NCBI RefSeq assembly: GCF_000943555.1
Contig: NZ_JTDV01000013.1
Location: forward strand, 124,001-188,000
DNA length: 64,000 nucleotides
DNA from: Neotamlana nanhaiensis
GTDB taxonomy: Bacteria; Bacteroidota; Bacteroidia; Flavobacteriales; Flavobacteriaceae
Direction: 5' to 3'
In this document: positions 1 to 8,638 of the stretch, piece after piece
Layout: the number at the start of each line of letters is the position of its first letter
Position numbering within the stretch: position 1 is the first letter of the stretch
Position numbers and translations under genes: made by a program
Notes under the pieces: generated by a model
What the model was told of the DNA's origin: nothing
The model's input: only the letters and a program-made list of their open reading frames with translations
Database searches by the model: none

Positions 1-584
1 GCATCGGTATGGCCTTCAATCATCACATCTAAACTAGGTTCAGAGTTTATTACATCGGCAAGTTTTTTAAGTACGTTATCGGCTTTATTGCTTAAACGGT
101 AGCTTCCGGTGTTAAATAACATATTGTCTGCAATAGATATCATTACAACAGTTTCGTTAATATCTACCGCAAAATCTTCATCTTCGTTAATATTATTGTC
201 GTTAATGGCTTTTTCAAGATTGTAAGCCACAGCTAAATTCATAGAATCTTTTAGGGTTTTAGCTTTGCTTAATTTGCTCGCATCAACGTGTTTTAACGTG
301 GCTCTCATTTGCGTTTTGGCATCGTTCGATATAAGTGTGCCATTTTGCGAAACTTCTAGCTTAGCATCGCTTTCTTCTTTAAGAGACATTATTTTATTGT
401 TGTAATTGGCAACACGAGCTTCAATTTTCGCAAATTTAGCCTCAAGGTCTTCTTTAGCAACTTTAGTTTTTAGTAGTTCGCTTTTTATTTCACCATTTTC
501 TTGTTGTAGTGCTACATATTTTTTCTTTGAAACACATGACACGGTAAAAATGGTTGCTAATAATAAAACTGAAAAGTTCTTCAT
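1..584 (-). CDS. OmpA-family lipoprotein, 3' part missing
   Basis: Reading frame on the minus strand from ATG at 584, open to the window edge, so the C-terminus is missing. Residues 1-17 form a lipoprotein signal ending in a lipobox-like TVSC, so the product is probably an outer-membrane lipoprotein facing the periplasm. Residues about 20-75 are charged and heptad-like (coiled coil). From about residue 145 the start of an OmpA C-terminal peptidoglycan-binding domain is visible (MLFNTGSYRLS, then DVMIEGHTD), and the sequence ends just after GHTD, before the second half of that domain. The family anchors the outer membrane to peptidoglycan. It lies 87 bp downstream of the PiT gene stop on the same strand, so read-through is possible. 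Confidence 0.85.
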   Translation of the reverse strand, partial: MKNFSVLLLATIFTVSCVSKKKYVALQQENGEIKSELLKTKVAKEDLEAKFAKIEARVANYNNKIMSLKEESDAKLEVSQNGTLISNDAKTQMRATLKHVDASKLSKAKTLKDSMNLAVAYNLEKAINDNNINEDEDFAVDINETVVMISIADNMLFNTGSYRLSNKADNVLKKLADVINSEPSLDVMIEGHTD

Positions 585-671
585 AATAATTTAATCTTAA
601 TGGTTTGTAATACTTACGAAGCAAAACCATTTATAGATGTTTAAATTATTATTTTAAGAATATTTTAGGAG

Positions 672-2939
672 TTATTCTTTTATGGTTGCAGGCTCAACAG
701 AGTCGTCGTGAGCACTGTAATATTCTTCTAAAAGTGTCATCATTGCCTTGAGTAAATCTTTGGTTTCTAATAAAATACTAAAATACAATGTCGTATTTTT
801 AGGGCTCGATTCTTCGGTGCGTGTGCGCTCAACTTGTTTTTGTATTTTGTCGTTAAGTAAATTAAAAATCTCTTGTTTTTTACTTAAAACGATGCCTATT
901 TCTTCAAAAGAATGCGAATTAAATGATGTTTTAGTACTTTCAAATAGGTTTTCTAAAACTTTATCAACCTCTTTTAATTCTTTAATTTGAGTGAATTTTA
1001 ACTTTTTATGATTGTTATTTACATGCTTATAACTCACATTTGAAATGTATTCGAGCGACTGCGTAATATCTTGTAAATGACTTAATATGGTAATGTAAAA
1101 GTTACTTGCTGTAGCACTTGGTTCGTCTAATTTTTTAATAAAATAGAAGATGTTATCACGAAGTTCTTCAATTTCTTCCGATAGTTTATTAATGTTGTTT
1201 TTATTCTTTTTAAGCTGTTTTAAGTTGTGGGTAGCCAAACCGTTTATAGCGCCACTGTAAATTTTGTTGCCACGTTTTACTACGTTAGCAATATTATTAG
1301 CACTTTCAACAATAACACCTTGTGTAGAGCTACTTTCTGCTTTTTTAAGACTGTCTTCAGCTTTTTGTTCTTTAGCCTTTTTACTATGTACAATAGAGTT
1401 TCTAATTAAAAGAATAACCGCAATAGTTAATAAGGCAGTTAACGCATAACCGCGCCCATAAAATAAAATTAATGCCATAACTGCGGCTGCTACAAAAGCA
1501 CTTAAAGCAGTAAAAAACCAACCACCAATTACATTAAGTACACCAGCAACACGATAAACAGCACTTTCGCTGCCCCAAGCTCTGTCGGCTAACGAGGTTC
1601 CCATAGCAACCATAAAAGTTACGTAAGTTGTAGAAAGCGGTAGTTTCATTGAGGTTGCAATAGAAATTAATACACTTGCAACCATTAGGTTTACGGCAGC
1701 TCGAACTAAATCGAATGCTGGTAAATCTTCCTTTTTTATTACTGTTGAAACCACTGGTTTTTTAAACTGTTGTTCAATTTTTTGTTTAAATGAATTAGGT
1801 AGCATGTTATTAAAACCTTCGGAAGCTACGATGCTATATCGAACAATACTTCTTGATAAAAAGTTGGGTTCAAAACGTTCTGAGCCTTCATCTTGACGCG
1901 ATAAATCAACCGATGTTTTTACAACCGCACGAGCTTTACTAGAAAACCATAAGGTTAACACCATAATAATACCTGCAATTAAAAGTAAATATGGTTTGGT
2001 TTGCACAGGTTCGCTAAGCGCCACCATAGGGAAATGCTGTGGTAAAATATTAGTAACCGACCAAGCTTCGTATGAGTTAAATGCCGCAATGGGTACACCA
2101 ATAAAGTTTACTAAGTCGTTACCAGCAAAGGCAACTGCAAGAGCAAAAGTACCTACAACAATAATAATTTTATAAATATTACTTTTTAAAGTCACCATAG
2201 CAACGTACGATAGAATGGTGAAAACAACAAAGCCAATGGCAAGAAGCGCAAGCGGATTTCCTGTTATTACGGCTTTAATAGAATCGTTCATAAACGTGGC
2301 GTTTTTTATCCCTTTTATAAGGATAAAATACATGATAGACGTAATAGCGAAACCACTAAAAACAGCACCAAATATTTTTGGTTTACTATTAAAATTGAAA
2401 GACAATAATAACCTGGAAACAAATTGAATTAGGGCACCAATACTAAAGGCTACAACAACCGATAGTAAAATACCAAGTATAATTTCAATGGCTTTTTCGT
2501 TGTTAATATAGTTTCCTAAGTTTAAAATAGATTGAGAATCATCGGCCGAAATTTTCATAATGGCAATACACACCGAAGCGCCTAAAAGCTCGAAAACAAT
2601 AGAAACTGTGGTCGATGTAGGTAAACCCATGGTGTTAAAAAAGTCGAGTAGAAGGATATCGGTAAGCATAACGGCCATGAAAATAATCATGATCTCGTCG
2701 AACATAAATTCGCTAGGGTTAAAAATACCTTTACGCGCTACTTCCATCATTCCGCTAGAAGACATGGCGCCAATAGCAACACCTAAACTAGCTACAATCA
2801 TAATGGTTTTAAACGAAACGGCTTTAGAGCCAATAGCTGAATTTAGAAAATTAACAGCATCGTTACTAACTCCAACAACTAAATCGGCAGCCGCTAATAC
2901 TGCTAAAGCTACCAACATATAGATGTAAATATCTCCCAT
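672..2939 (-). CDS. PiT-family inorganic phosphate transporter with PhoU-like C-terminal extension
   Basis: A 755-residue integral membrane protein of the PiT (PF01384) family, which imports phosphate or metal-phosphate with protons or sodium. The family signature GVSNDAVNF is at residues 23-31 and its second-repeat counterpart FAGNDLVNFIGVP is near the middle, in the usual inverted-repeat arrangement with about 11-12 hydrophobic segments up to residue ~535. Residues ~540-755 are hydrophilic, helical and charged, resembling the PhoU/DUF47 proteins that are usually separate partners of PiT transporters; here the domain is fused. ATGTTA repeats with 11-bp spacing upstream (2989-3005, 3076-3092, 3131-3158) suggest phosphate-responsive control. 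Transport of phosphate follows from family membership; regulation is inferred. Confidence 0.93.
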   Translation of the reverse strand: MGDIYIYMLVALAVLAAADLVVGVSNDAVNFLNSAIGSKAVSFKTIMIVASLGVAIGAMSSSGMMEVARKGIFNPSEFMFDEIMIIFMAVMLTDILLLDFFNTMGLPTSTTVSIVFELLGASVCIAIMKISADDSQSILNLGNYINNEKAIEIILGILLSVVVAFSIGALIQFVSRLLLSFNFNSKPKIFGAVFSGFAITSIMYFILIKGIKNATFMNDSIKAVITGNPLALLAIGFVVFTILSYVAMVTLKSNIYKIIIVVGTFALAVAFAGNDLVNFIGVPIAAFNSYEAWSVTNILPQHFPMVALSEPVQTKPYLLLIAGIIMVLTLWFSSKARAVVKTSVDLSRQDEGSERFEPNFLSRSIVRYSIVASEGFNNMLPNSFKQKIEQQFKKPVVSTVIKKEDLPAFDLVRAAVNLMVASVLISIATSMKLPLSTTYVTFMVAMGTSLADRAWGSESAVYRVAGVLNVIGGWFFTALSAFVAAAVMALILFYGRGYALTALLTIAVILLIRNSIVHSKKAKEQKAEDSLKKAESSSTQGVIVESANNIANVVKRGNKIYSGAINGLATHNLKQLKKNKNNINKLSEEIEELRDNIFYFIKKLDEPSATASNFYITILSHLQDITQSLEYISNVSYKHVNNNHKKLKFTQIKELKEVDKVLENLFESTKTSFNSHSFEEIGIVLSKKQEIFNLLNDKIQKQVERTRTEESSPKNTTLYFSILLETKDLLKAMMTLLEEYYSAHDDSVEPATIKE

Positions 2940-2988
2940 AAAACTATTAAATATTATTAGGCAAATGTCTCATTTTAAATTGAACTCT

Positions 2989-3005
2989 ATGTTAACCAAA
3001 TGTTA
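2989..3005. promoter_or_regulatory. Pho-box-like direct repeat upstream of the PiT gene
   Basis: Two exact ATGTTA hexamers at 2989-2994 and 3000-3005, spaced 11 bp start to start, about 50 bp upstream of the PiT start codon. The 11-bp repeat period matches PhoB/PhoP boxes known from other phyla. On the strand of the PiT gene the hexamer reads TAACAT. Function is inferred from spacing, sequence and the adjacent phosphate transporter. Confidence 0.5.
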
Positions 3006-3075
3006 TGTTCTTTTATAATGCTTACTTAAATTATACTGTTTTTACTGGTGTTGCCCATATTAACTGAATTAAGTA

Positions 3076-3092
3076 AAGTTAATAAAATGTTA
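3076..3092. promoter_or_regulatory. Second Pho-box-like repeat pair
   Basis: AAGTTA at 3076-3081 and ATGTTA at 3087-3092, again 11 bp apart, midway in the divergent intergenic region between the PiT gene and the YwqK-like gene. It could serve either gene. Confidence 0.4.
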
Positions 3093-3130
3093 TGTATTAA
3101 AATATTGATAATCAATTAAATATCGATTTA

Positions 3131-3185
3131 ATGTTAATTTAATGTTATGTAAATGTTTCATAATTGTAAAAATTGTGTATCTTTG
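3131..3185 (+). promoter_or_regulatory. Triple Pho-box-like repeat with TATCTTTG promoter
   Basis: Three hexamers ATGTTA (3131), ATGTTA (3142) and ATGTTT (3153) follow each other at exactly 11-bp intervals. The box TATCTTTG at 3178-3185 fits the Bacteroidota -7 consensus TAnnTTTG, and the third hexamer ends 19 bp before it, which is where the -33 TTTG should be; no good -33 is present. A missing -33 covered by an activator half-site is the classical layout of an activator-dependent Pho promoter. It drives the gene starting at 3216. Confidence 0.6.
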
Positions 3186-3215
3186 TAAAAGAAGATAACA
3201 TAAAATCCCCATATT

Positions 3216-3530
3216 ATGAAAACAATATTAAGTTTCGCAATGGCATTGTTTGTAACAGTGACTTTTGCACAAAAAGAAAAAAAGCTAACATTAAATGAAG
3301 ATACAAATTTAATTGATGTAGTTTATTATCATGACAACGGAGAAGTTAGTCAAACTGGATCGTTTACTTTAGAAGGTAAACTTGAAGGTAACTGGATTAG
3401 TTATGATAAAAAAGGAAACAAATTAGTATCGGCGTTTTACAACAACGGAAAAAAAGTGGGTAAGTGGATTCACTATATTGATGGCAAGCAGAAAGTTGTA
3501 AATTATAAAGATAATATTGCCTCGTTATAA
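3216..3530 (+). CDS. small secreted YwqK/MORN-like repeat protein
   Basis: A 104-residue protein with a typical signal peptide (MKTILSFAMALFVTVTFAQ) and a mature part made of about three short beta-hairpin repeats of the MORN/YwqK type, each containing a G-x-W-x-x-Y or related core (for example GNWISYDKKGN and GKWIHYIDGK). Such proteins are common in Flavobacteria but have no established biochemical role; many are labelled antitoxin YwqK from weak similarity, which I do not adopt. It is transcribed divergently from the phosphate transporter behind a triple Pho-box-like repeat and is followed by a strong terminator. A phosphate-starvation-induced exported protein is the likeliest reading. Confidence 0.8.
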   Translation: MKTILSFAMALFVTVTFAQKEKKLTLNEDTNLIDVVYYHDNGEVSQTGSFTLEGKLEGNWISYDKKGNKLVSAFYNNGKKVGKWIHYIDGKQKVVNYKDNIASL

Positions 3531-3560
3531 CTATATTATTTGTTAGTGTTTAAAAAAAAG

Positions 3561-3597
3561 AAAGCGTCTAAAACCAATGTTTTAGACGCTTTTTTTT
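3561..3597. terminator. bidirectional Rho-independent terminator
   Basis: A perfect 14-bp stem (3561-3574 with 3579-3592; core AAGCGTCTAAAAC) around a 4-nt CAAT loop, with A-runs before and T-runs after. It serves the small gene ending at 3530 on the plus strand and the TonB-receptor gene ending at 3618 on the minus strand. Confidence 0.92.
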
Positions 3598-3617
3598 ATT
3601 TGAGATATATTGTTTTT

Positions 3618-6443
3618 TTAGAACTTAAAAGTATATCCTAAAGAAAACTCGGTACCTGGTTGTCTTAATGAAAATATTTTGTCTTCGGCATTATAAGCTT
3701 CAAAAACACTTTCTTTTTCAGCACCTAAAATGTTGCTTACCTTAAAATCGATTGAAGAGCGTTTTTTCTCTCCAAAAGCCTTGTTTAAAGTAAAGTTTAA
3801 GCTTTCAAATGGGTTGGTGTATACATCTGGAACACCACCTAAACCTACAACCTCAAGTGTACGTCCTTGTACATTAAAGAATAAACCAGTTTGTAAGCCT
3901 AACTCGTCGTTAGTATAATTTAAACTGGTATTGATTAAGTAAGGAGCTTGACCTTGCATGTCGCGTTCTCTATAAATATTTTGTCCGGTTCTAGCATTGG
4001 CAACACGCGAAGTGTATTCACCTTCAGACATCGTTAATTCCGATTGTGTGTAAGAGGCATTAATGCTAAACTTTAAGTTGGTTAAATCTTCAGTAATAAA
4101 TCCTAAATTTTGTCTAAATTCTACTTCGGCACCGTAAACATTAGCATCACCTAAGTTAGCCACAGTTAATTGAGTTGGCGCACTAGCGAAGAACGATTTT
4201 TCAATAGGATCTTTAAACTTTTTGTAAAAACCACTTACAGCAAACATTTGTCCAGCTTCACCAAAACGCTCATATCTTAAATCGAAGTTATTCACGTAAG
4301 TTGGTACCACATCAATATTACCAATAAAAAGTCTATCGGTAATTGGATCGTAAATTTGTGAATACGACGATTCTTTAAACGACGGGCGAGCCGTAGTTCT
4401 ATAGTAAGAACCTCTAATATTTACAGCATCGGTTGCCGCAAAAATTAAGTTTGCCGATGGAAATAAATCGTGTTTATCGATAATTTTAGCACGTAAAAAG
4501 TCTTCGTTCGAGCTATTATTTCTTCCTGTGTAATACGATGTGAATATTTCGGCACGTAAACCAACTATGGTTTTAAGTTTTTCTGAAATGTTAAACTCGT
4601 TTGAAATGTAAGTAGAAGAAATATTTTGTTCACCTTCGTAAGCATCACCAGCATTAAAAATATCGGTAGATATTAAAGCAGTTCCGTTTTCATTATCGCG
4701 ATTCCATAAATTATCAGAAGCTAAGAAATTGTTAGGATCTCCATTTTCAATAGGTTCGTTGTTTTGAAAGGTCCAATCATCGATACTAAAATCTCTGAAT
4801 TTATATGTGTAACCACCACCAAATTTAAGTTTAGCAGGTCTTCCGCCTAATTCATATTTTTTATTAAAATCGAATTTAGTAGCCCAGTTTTCTTCTTGTA
4901 AGAATCTCCAAATGCGTATTGGGAATGTTGCAAACGATGGTGTAATTTGGTATCTGCCATCATCAAAACGTTGCAATGGTGTAATTTTATGGTCTTTATC
5001 GTGAACTTTAGAGAACGTTGGCGATAATTTCCATTCAAAATTCCAATCGTTTTTAGCGCCAAACGTATGGTCACCATTTATTAATAAATTGGTTACCGAA
5101 CGCTCGGTGTATGTAATCGCATCTTTTGTAATAGGCTCGAAACCAGAACCTGCTACTGCACCAGCAACCGATTGGTTAAAGAAACCACCAGTAGATTCAC
5201 CATTTTGAATGTGTAAAAGGTTTACTTTATATTTTGATAATTGCGTTTTAAAAGTTAAACCAATTAAACCATTAAGTAAAATGTTATTAATACCTTCTCT
5301 ACCATTCGATAAACGGCTAGCTTGTAATTCGTTGTTCGATTTATCTAAGAAATCGAAAGCATACGCACCATCAACGCGGTTTTCGTAAAACGTAGTGCTG
5401 TTTTTGTACGAAAACAAGGCCATGTAGCCAAGTTTGTTATCGCCAATGGCAAACTGATCGCCAAGTGTAAAACCAAAATCGAAATTAGGTTTACTTGTTT
5501 CTTCTTGCGCTCTTAATTCACTATCAAAACGACTCGTTAACGTGTTTAGTAAAAGTCTGTTATCGAAAGTACCAGGAATTTCTTGGTAACGATGTATTGG
5601 TCTAGAACGTGTACCATTGTCGTAACCCCAAAAATCGGTTTCGCTACCAGAACCAATAAGGTAATTACTTTTACCATGCATACTTGGATTAAAACCACCA
5701 CCTAAAGACACAGAAGCTTCAAATTTAGTAGGGAAATCTTTGGTAATAATATCTACAACACCACCAGTAAAATCAGCTGGATATTCGGCTGCTGCCGATT
5801 TAACAACAACAATATTGTCTAATATATTTGTTGGGAAAATATCCATTTGAATGGTGTTTCTATCTGGATCTAAACCAGGAATATCAACACCGTTTAATGT
5901 AGATTTAGTATAGCGATCTCCAAGACCACGAACGTAAACATATTTACCACCTTCAACAGATACACCAGGTACTGTTTTTACAGCACTTGCTAAGTTACCA
6001 GCACCACTAGCTTTTATAGTTTGCGCAGACATGGCATCTAAAAGTGTAGCCGATTTTTTTTGAAGTGCTAAAGCTGCACTTTCGGTATTTCTTTTAACAC
6101 TTGTAGTAATTACAATTTCATCTAACGCATTTGAAGCTAGAGTAATATCTAAATTTGTAACTTGGCCAGCATTAATTACAACACCACTAATTTCTTTGGT
6201 TTCGTAACCCACAAAAGAAAAAAGGATGGTATAGGTGCCAGCCTCTAAATCTAATTGGTATTTTCCATCAAAATCTGAAGTTGTACCTGTAGTAGTTCCT
6301 TTTACTAGAATGTTTGCAAATGCAAGAGGTTCATTGTTGTAATCACCATCAATTACATTACCAGCTAAAATACCAGATTGTGCGTTGGCTATGTTAAACG
6401 ATCCTATTACAAATAGAGTAAGAACTATTAAAATTTTTTTCAT
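3618..6443 (-). CDS. TonB-dependent outer-membrane receptor
   Basis: A 941-residue TonB-dependent transporter. The order is signal peptide (residues 1-21), CarboxypepD_reg-like domain (about 22-110, with GTTSDFDGKYQLDL), plug domain (about 120-245, GGKYVYVRGLGDRYTKSTLNG and a GGVVDI-type end), and a 22-strand barrel to the C-terminal FSLGYTFKF, ending in the aromatic residue expected of barrel proteins. It imports a large or scarce substrate across the outer membrane using ExbB/D-TonB energy. It is the second gene after a secreted lipoprotein gene (6513-7853) from which it is separated by a hairpin; the pair resembles receptor/surface-lipoprotein couples, but the lipoprotein is not SusD-like. 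Nearby Pho-box-like repeats suggest a phosphorus-containing substrate; this is inference. Confidence 0.92.
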   Translation of the reverse strand: MKKILIVLTLFVIGSFNIANAQSGILAGNVIDGDYNNEPLAFANILVKGTTTGTTSDFDGKYQLDLEAGTYTILFSFVGYETKEISGVVINAGQVTNLDITLASNALDEIVITTSVKRNTESAALALQKKSATLLDAMSAQTIKASGAGNLASAVKTVPGVSVEGGKYVYVRGLGDRYTKSTLNGVDIPGLDPDRNTIQMDIFPTNILDNIVVVKSAAAEYPADFTGGVVDIITKDFPTKFEASVSLGGGFNPSMHGKSNYLIGSGSETDFWGYDNGTRSRPIHRYQEIPGTFDNRLLLNTLTSRFDSELRAQEETSKPNFDFGFTLGDQFAIGDNKLGYMALFSYKNSTTFYENRVDGAYAFDFLDKSNNELQASRLSNGREGINNILLNGLIGLTFKTQLSKYKVNLLHIQNGESTGGFFNQSVAGAVAGSGFEPITKDAITYTERSVTNLLINGDHTFGAKNDWNFEWKLSPTFSKVHDKDHKITPLQRFDDGRYQITPSFATFPIRIWRFLQEENWATKFDFNKKYELGGRPAKLKFGGGYTYKFRDFSIDDWTFQNNEPIENGDPNNFLASDNLWNRDNENGTALISTDIFNAGDAYEGEQNISSTYISNEFNISEKLKTIVGLRAEIFTSYYTGRNNSSNEDFLRAKIIDKHDLFPSANLIFAATDAVNIRGSYYRTTARPSFKESSYSQIYDPITDRLFIGNIDVVPTYVNNFDLRYERFGEAGQMFAVSGFYKKFKDPIEKSFFASAPTQLTVANLGDANVYGAEVEFRQNLGFITEDLTNLKFSINASYTQSELTMSEGEYTSRVANARTGQNIYRERDMQGQAPYLINTSLNYTNDELGLQTGLFFNVQGRTLEVVGLGGVPDVYTNPFESLNFTLNKAFGEKKRSSIDFKVSNILGAEKESVFEAYNAEDKIFSLRQPGTEFSLGYTFKF

Positions 6444-6458
6444 AAATGTAATTTATAA

Positions 6459-6485
6459 ACAACTGCTCACAAGGTGAGCAGTTGT
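6459..6485 (-). other. intergenic hairpin between lipoprotein and TonB-receptor genes
   Basis: A perfect 12-bp stem (6459-6470 with 6474-6485, ACAACTGCTCAC) around a 3-nt loop in the 69-bp gap. On the minus (sense) strand only a weak U-rich tail follows, so it is more likely a partial terminator or RNA-stabilising element that lets the lipoprotein be made in excess of the receptor. Confidence 0.65.
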
Positions 6486-6512
6486 AAATTTTTATTTAAT
6501 AGAAATGTTTTT

Positions 6513-7853
6513 TTAGAAAACTAAACCACCAGCAGTTGCTGCGTAAGTCCAGCTTAATACAGACGTATCTGCACCAACTGTTTGAGCGCCTTCGGTTACT
6601 TGAGATGTCCAAGCAGCAGCTCTAGTAGTAAAGTCGTCGTTTTCAATAATTAAATCTTCAAAAACGTCGTTGCTAGAGTCATCGTCGTCACAATTTTGAA
6701 TACAACCACCTTTTTCTACAAAAATACTGTTATCGAAACCAACAACTTCCCAAGCAGAGAAAGTTAAGTTACCATCTAAGAAATTTTGTGAAACAGCGTT
6801 GTTATCTAATTCAACATCTTTTCCAGCAGGAAAACCTTTAGCGTAAACGTTGTTAGTAGCACCAGTAGCTAAACTTCTGTAATCGGCATATTCACCACCA
6901 GAAGTTGTGCTGTTACCAATTAAAGTTAAATCGTTAATAGTAAATTTACCGTCGAAATCTGCACTTAAAGTTGCTTCACTACCTTCTCTACCATCAATTT
7001 CTAAAGCGTGATCAGAAACATCACCTAAAACAACAACGGCATTAGTAATAGTTCCAGAGTAACCTTGGTCAATATCTAAAGCGTCATCACCTTGAGCCCA
7101 AACTAATAAGTTTGAAGCGTTAACGTTTCCGCCAAAAAATTCGATGCCATCATCAACGTTTGCGATAACTTCTACGTGATCAATTGTAGTACCAGCACCA
7201 ACACCACCTAAAGTTAAACCGTTAATTTCGTTTCCTTCACCAATTAAAGCACCACCGTGACGGATTGATACATATTGAATAGTTCCAGAGTTATCGTTAA
7301 TATTGTCACCACCATAAAGACCAAAAGTGTCATCGGCAGGAATACCTTCAATTTGAGTTTCGGTTAAATCACCTTTTAAAGAGCAAGGTGCATAACCAAG
7401 TACTAGGATACCACCCCAAAGACCTCTGTTAGCTTCAGATAAGTTAGTACCTGCAGTTTCACCTACTTCGATGTTATCGCTAGAAGATGTAAAGATAATT
7501 GGTTGGCTAGCCGTACCAACAGCGTTAATTTTAGCACCTCTTGCAATAATTAAGGCAGAAGCTAAAGAACCTGTACCAGGCTTACCTTTAATAATAGTTC
7601 CTGGGTTAATAGTTAATGTAACACCGCTTTCAACTACCACTTTTTGATTTAATTCGTAAATTTTGTCGTTGGTCCAAGTAACATCACTACTAATAATTCC
7701 TGTTACAGCAACAACCTCCGCACCGCTAGAACTTCCGCCTCCATCATTTATTATTGTAATTTCTTCAATAATAATAGGGGTGTCGTCATCTTTAAAACAT
7801 CCAGTAAACACTAATGTAGATGCAATTAAAGCAGTTAAGAATAGTTTTTTCAT
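6513..7853 (-). CDS. secreted lipoprotein with glycine-rich beta-helix-like body
   Basis: A 446-residue protein. I place the start at 7853, where MKKLFLTALIASTLVFTGC is a clean lipoprotein signal with lipobox FTGC; the frame stays open upstream to an ATG at 7952 but those 33 extra residues would bury the signal. After an Asp/Ile-rich linker the body has short repeated beta segments (GVTLTINPGTIIKG, then SQPIIFTSS, and a run of GTITNAVVV-like units), typical of a right-handed parallel beta-helix. Proteins of this kind are common in Flavobacteria next to TonB receptors and are often mislabelled multidrug transporter; there are no membrane helices to support that. It precedes the TonB receptor in the same direction, so it probably acts on the cell surface with it. 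Substrate unknown. Confidence 0.78.
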   Translation of the reverse strand: MKKLFLTALIASTLVFTGCFKDDDTPIIIEEITIINDGGGSSSGAEVVAVTGIISSDVTWTNDKIYELNQKVVVESGVTLTINPGTIIKGKPGTGSLASALIIARGAKINAVGTASQPIIFTSSSDNIEVGETAGTNLSEANRGLWGGILVLGYAPCSLKGDLTETQIEGIPADDTFGLYGGDNINDNSGTIQYVSIRHGGALIGEGNEINGLTLGGVGAGTTIDHVEVIANVDDGIEFFGGNVNASNLLVWAQGDDALDIDQGYSGTITNAVVVLGDVSDHALEIDGREGSEATLSADFDGKFTINDLTLIGNSTTSGGEYADYRSLATGATNNVYAKGFPAGKDVELDNNAVSQNFLDGNLTFSAWEVVGFDNSIFVEKGGCIQNCDDDDSSNDVFEDLIIENDDFTTRAAAWTSQVTEGAQTVGADTSVLSWTYAATAGGLVF

Positions 7854-7963
7854 GAGTATAAATTTTGTTTGATAATTTTTTTTAGATTTCAATTTTCTCA
7901 CCGCAAAGAAACCAACAGACTGTAAATAAAGTGTTATCTCAAGTTTAAACAACAGTAATAAAA

Positions 7964-8024
7964 AGGTTAGCTTAATGTTATTGAATTTGTGTTTTTGGCT
8001 AGGTAATTAACATTAAGTTAATAT
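7964..8024. promoter_or_regulatory. two opposed Pho-box-like repeats upstream of the lipoprotein/TonB operon
   Basis: AGGTTA (7964) and ATGTTA (7975) are 11 bp apart on the plus strand; TAACAT (8008) and TAATAT (8019) are the same motif on the minus strand, also 11 bp apart. The two cores CTTAATGTTA (7971-7980) and TAACATTAAG (8008-8017) are exact reverse complements. They lie 111-171 bp upstream of the lipoprotein start. I found no convincing TAnnTTTG box between them and the gene, so the promoter position is open. Confidence 0.42.
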
Positions 8025-8099
8025 TGGGTGATTTGAGTTAAACCAGACTATAATTCAGGCCAGCGAATTTTAAAAAATTAAGAAGTAAAAACTAAGTAA

Positions 8100-8480
8100 T
8101 TAGTTGTTTGGAGTAGTAGTTTTGTTTTCGGCTTTTGCTAGTGCCATAGCTAAATCTTCAAACGAAATAGTTTTAGCATGAAGCATAACTTTTAAGGTTT
8201 TGTTGCCTTTTGAAGCGGTTTTTATACTAACCTCTTTGTTGTCGTAACCTGCGAACGAAAAAACTAAAGTGTAGTCCGTGTTTTGCGTAGCATTAAGCTT
8301 AAATGAGCCTTCGGCATTGGTAAGTGTTTTTTCGCCAGTTTCTTTTATTAAAACTTCTGCGAAAGCCAAAGGAGTGTTTTCTAATTCAGCATCAAACAAT
8401 TCACCAGAAATGGTGTTGCTATTTTGGGCAAATAAAGTACCTGTAAAAACGAAGCTTAAAGCAATTAAAAAATGTTTCAT
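8100..8480 (-). CDS. stand-alone secreted CarboxypepD_reg-like domain protein
   Basis: A 126-residue protein with a signal peptide (MKHFLIALSFVFTGTLFAQ) followed by one CarboxypepD_reg-like beta-sandwich (residues ~20-105: NTISGELFDAELENTPLAFA, then TLTNAEGSF and FAGYDNKEV) and a short Ala/Lys-rich tail. The domain closely parallels the N-terminal domain of the TonB receptor at 3618-6443 (NEPLAFANILVKG, FVGYETKEI), but no plug or barrel follows. It is therefore either an evolved split-off or a fragment that became a gene. AAGTTA/AAGTTT/ATGTTA repeats at 8551-8579 lie upstream with 11- and 12-bp spacing. Role unknown; possibly a surface accessory of the neighbouring receptor. Confidence 0.8.
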   Translation of the reverse strand: MKHFLIALSFVFTGTLFAQNSNTISGELFDAELENTPLAFAEVLIKETGEKTLTNAEGSFKLNATQNTDYTLVFSFAGYDNKEVSIKTASKGNKTLKVMLHAKTISFEDLAMALAKAENKTTTPNN

Positions 8481-8638
8481 GAGTTGAATTAAAATTCGAC
8501 TACAAATAAAACGCTATCGCTCAAATGTAATGTTACCAAATCATCAACAAAAGTTAATTAAAAGTTTACCCTAATGTTAAGTCGTTTTTAGTTTTATGTT
8601 GCTAGGAAATGTTATCTTGCTTTCATTTTACTAAAACA

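Noticed and set aside
3216-3530. YwqK antitoxin of a toxin-antitoxin pair
   Set aside because: It is secreted and has no toxin gene beside it; similarity is only at the repeat level.
7854-7952. 33-residue N-terminal extension of the lipoprotein gene
   Set aside because: It would place the lipoprotein signal internally; start moved to 7853.
8530-8614. Single ATGTTA hexamers and a 13-bp-spaced pair near the dgt start
   Set aside because: Spacing is not 11 bp; frequent by chance in AT-rich DNA. Only the weaker 8551-8579 set was mentioned.
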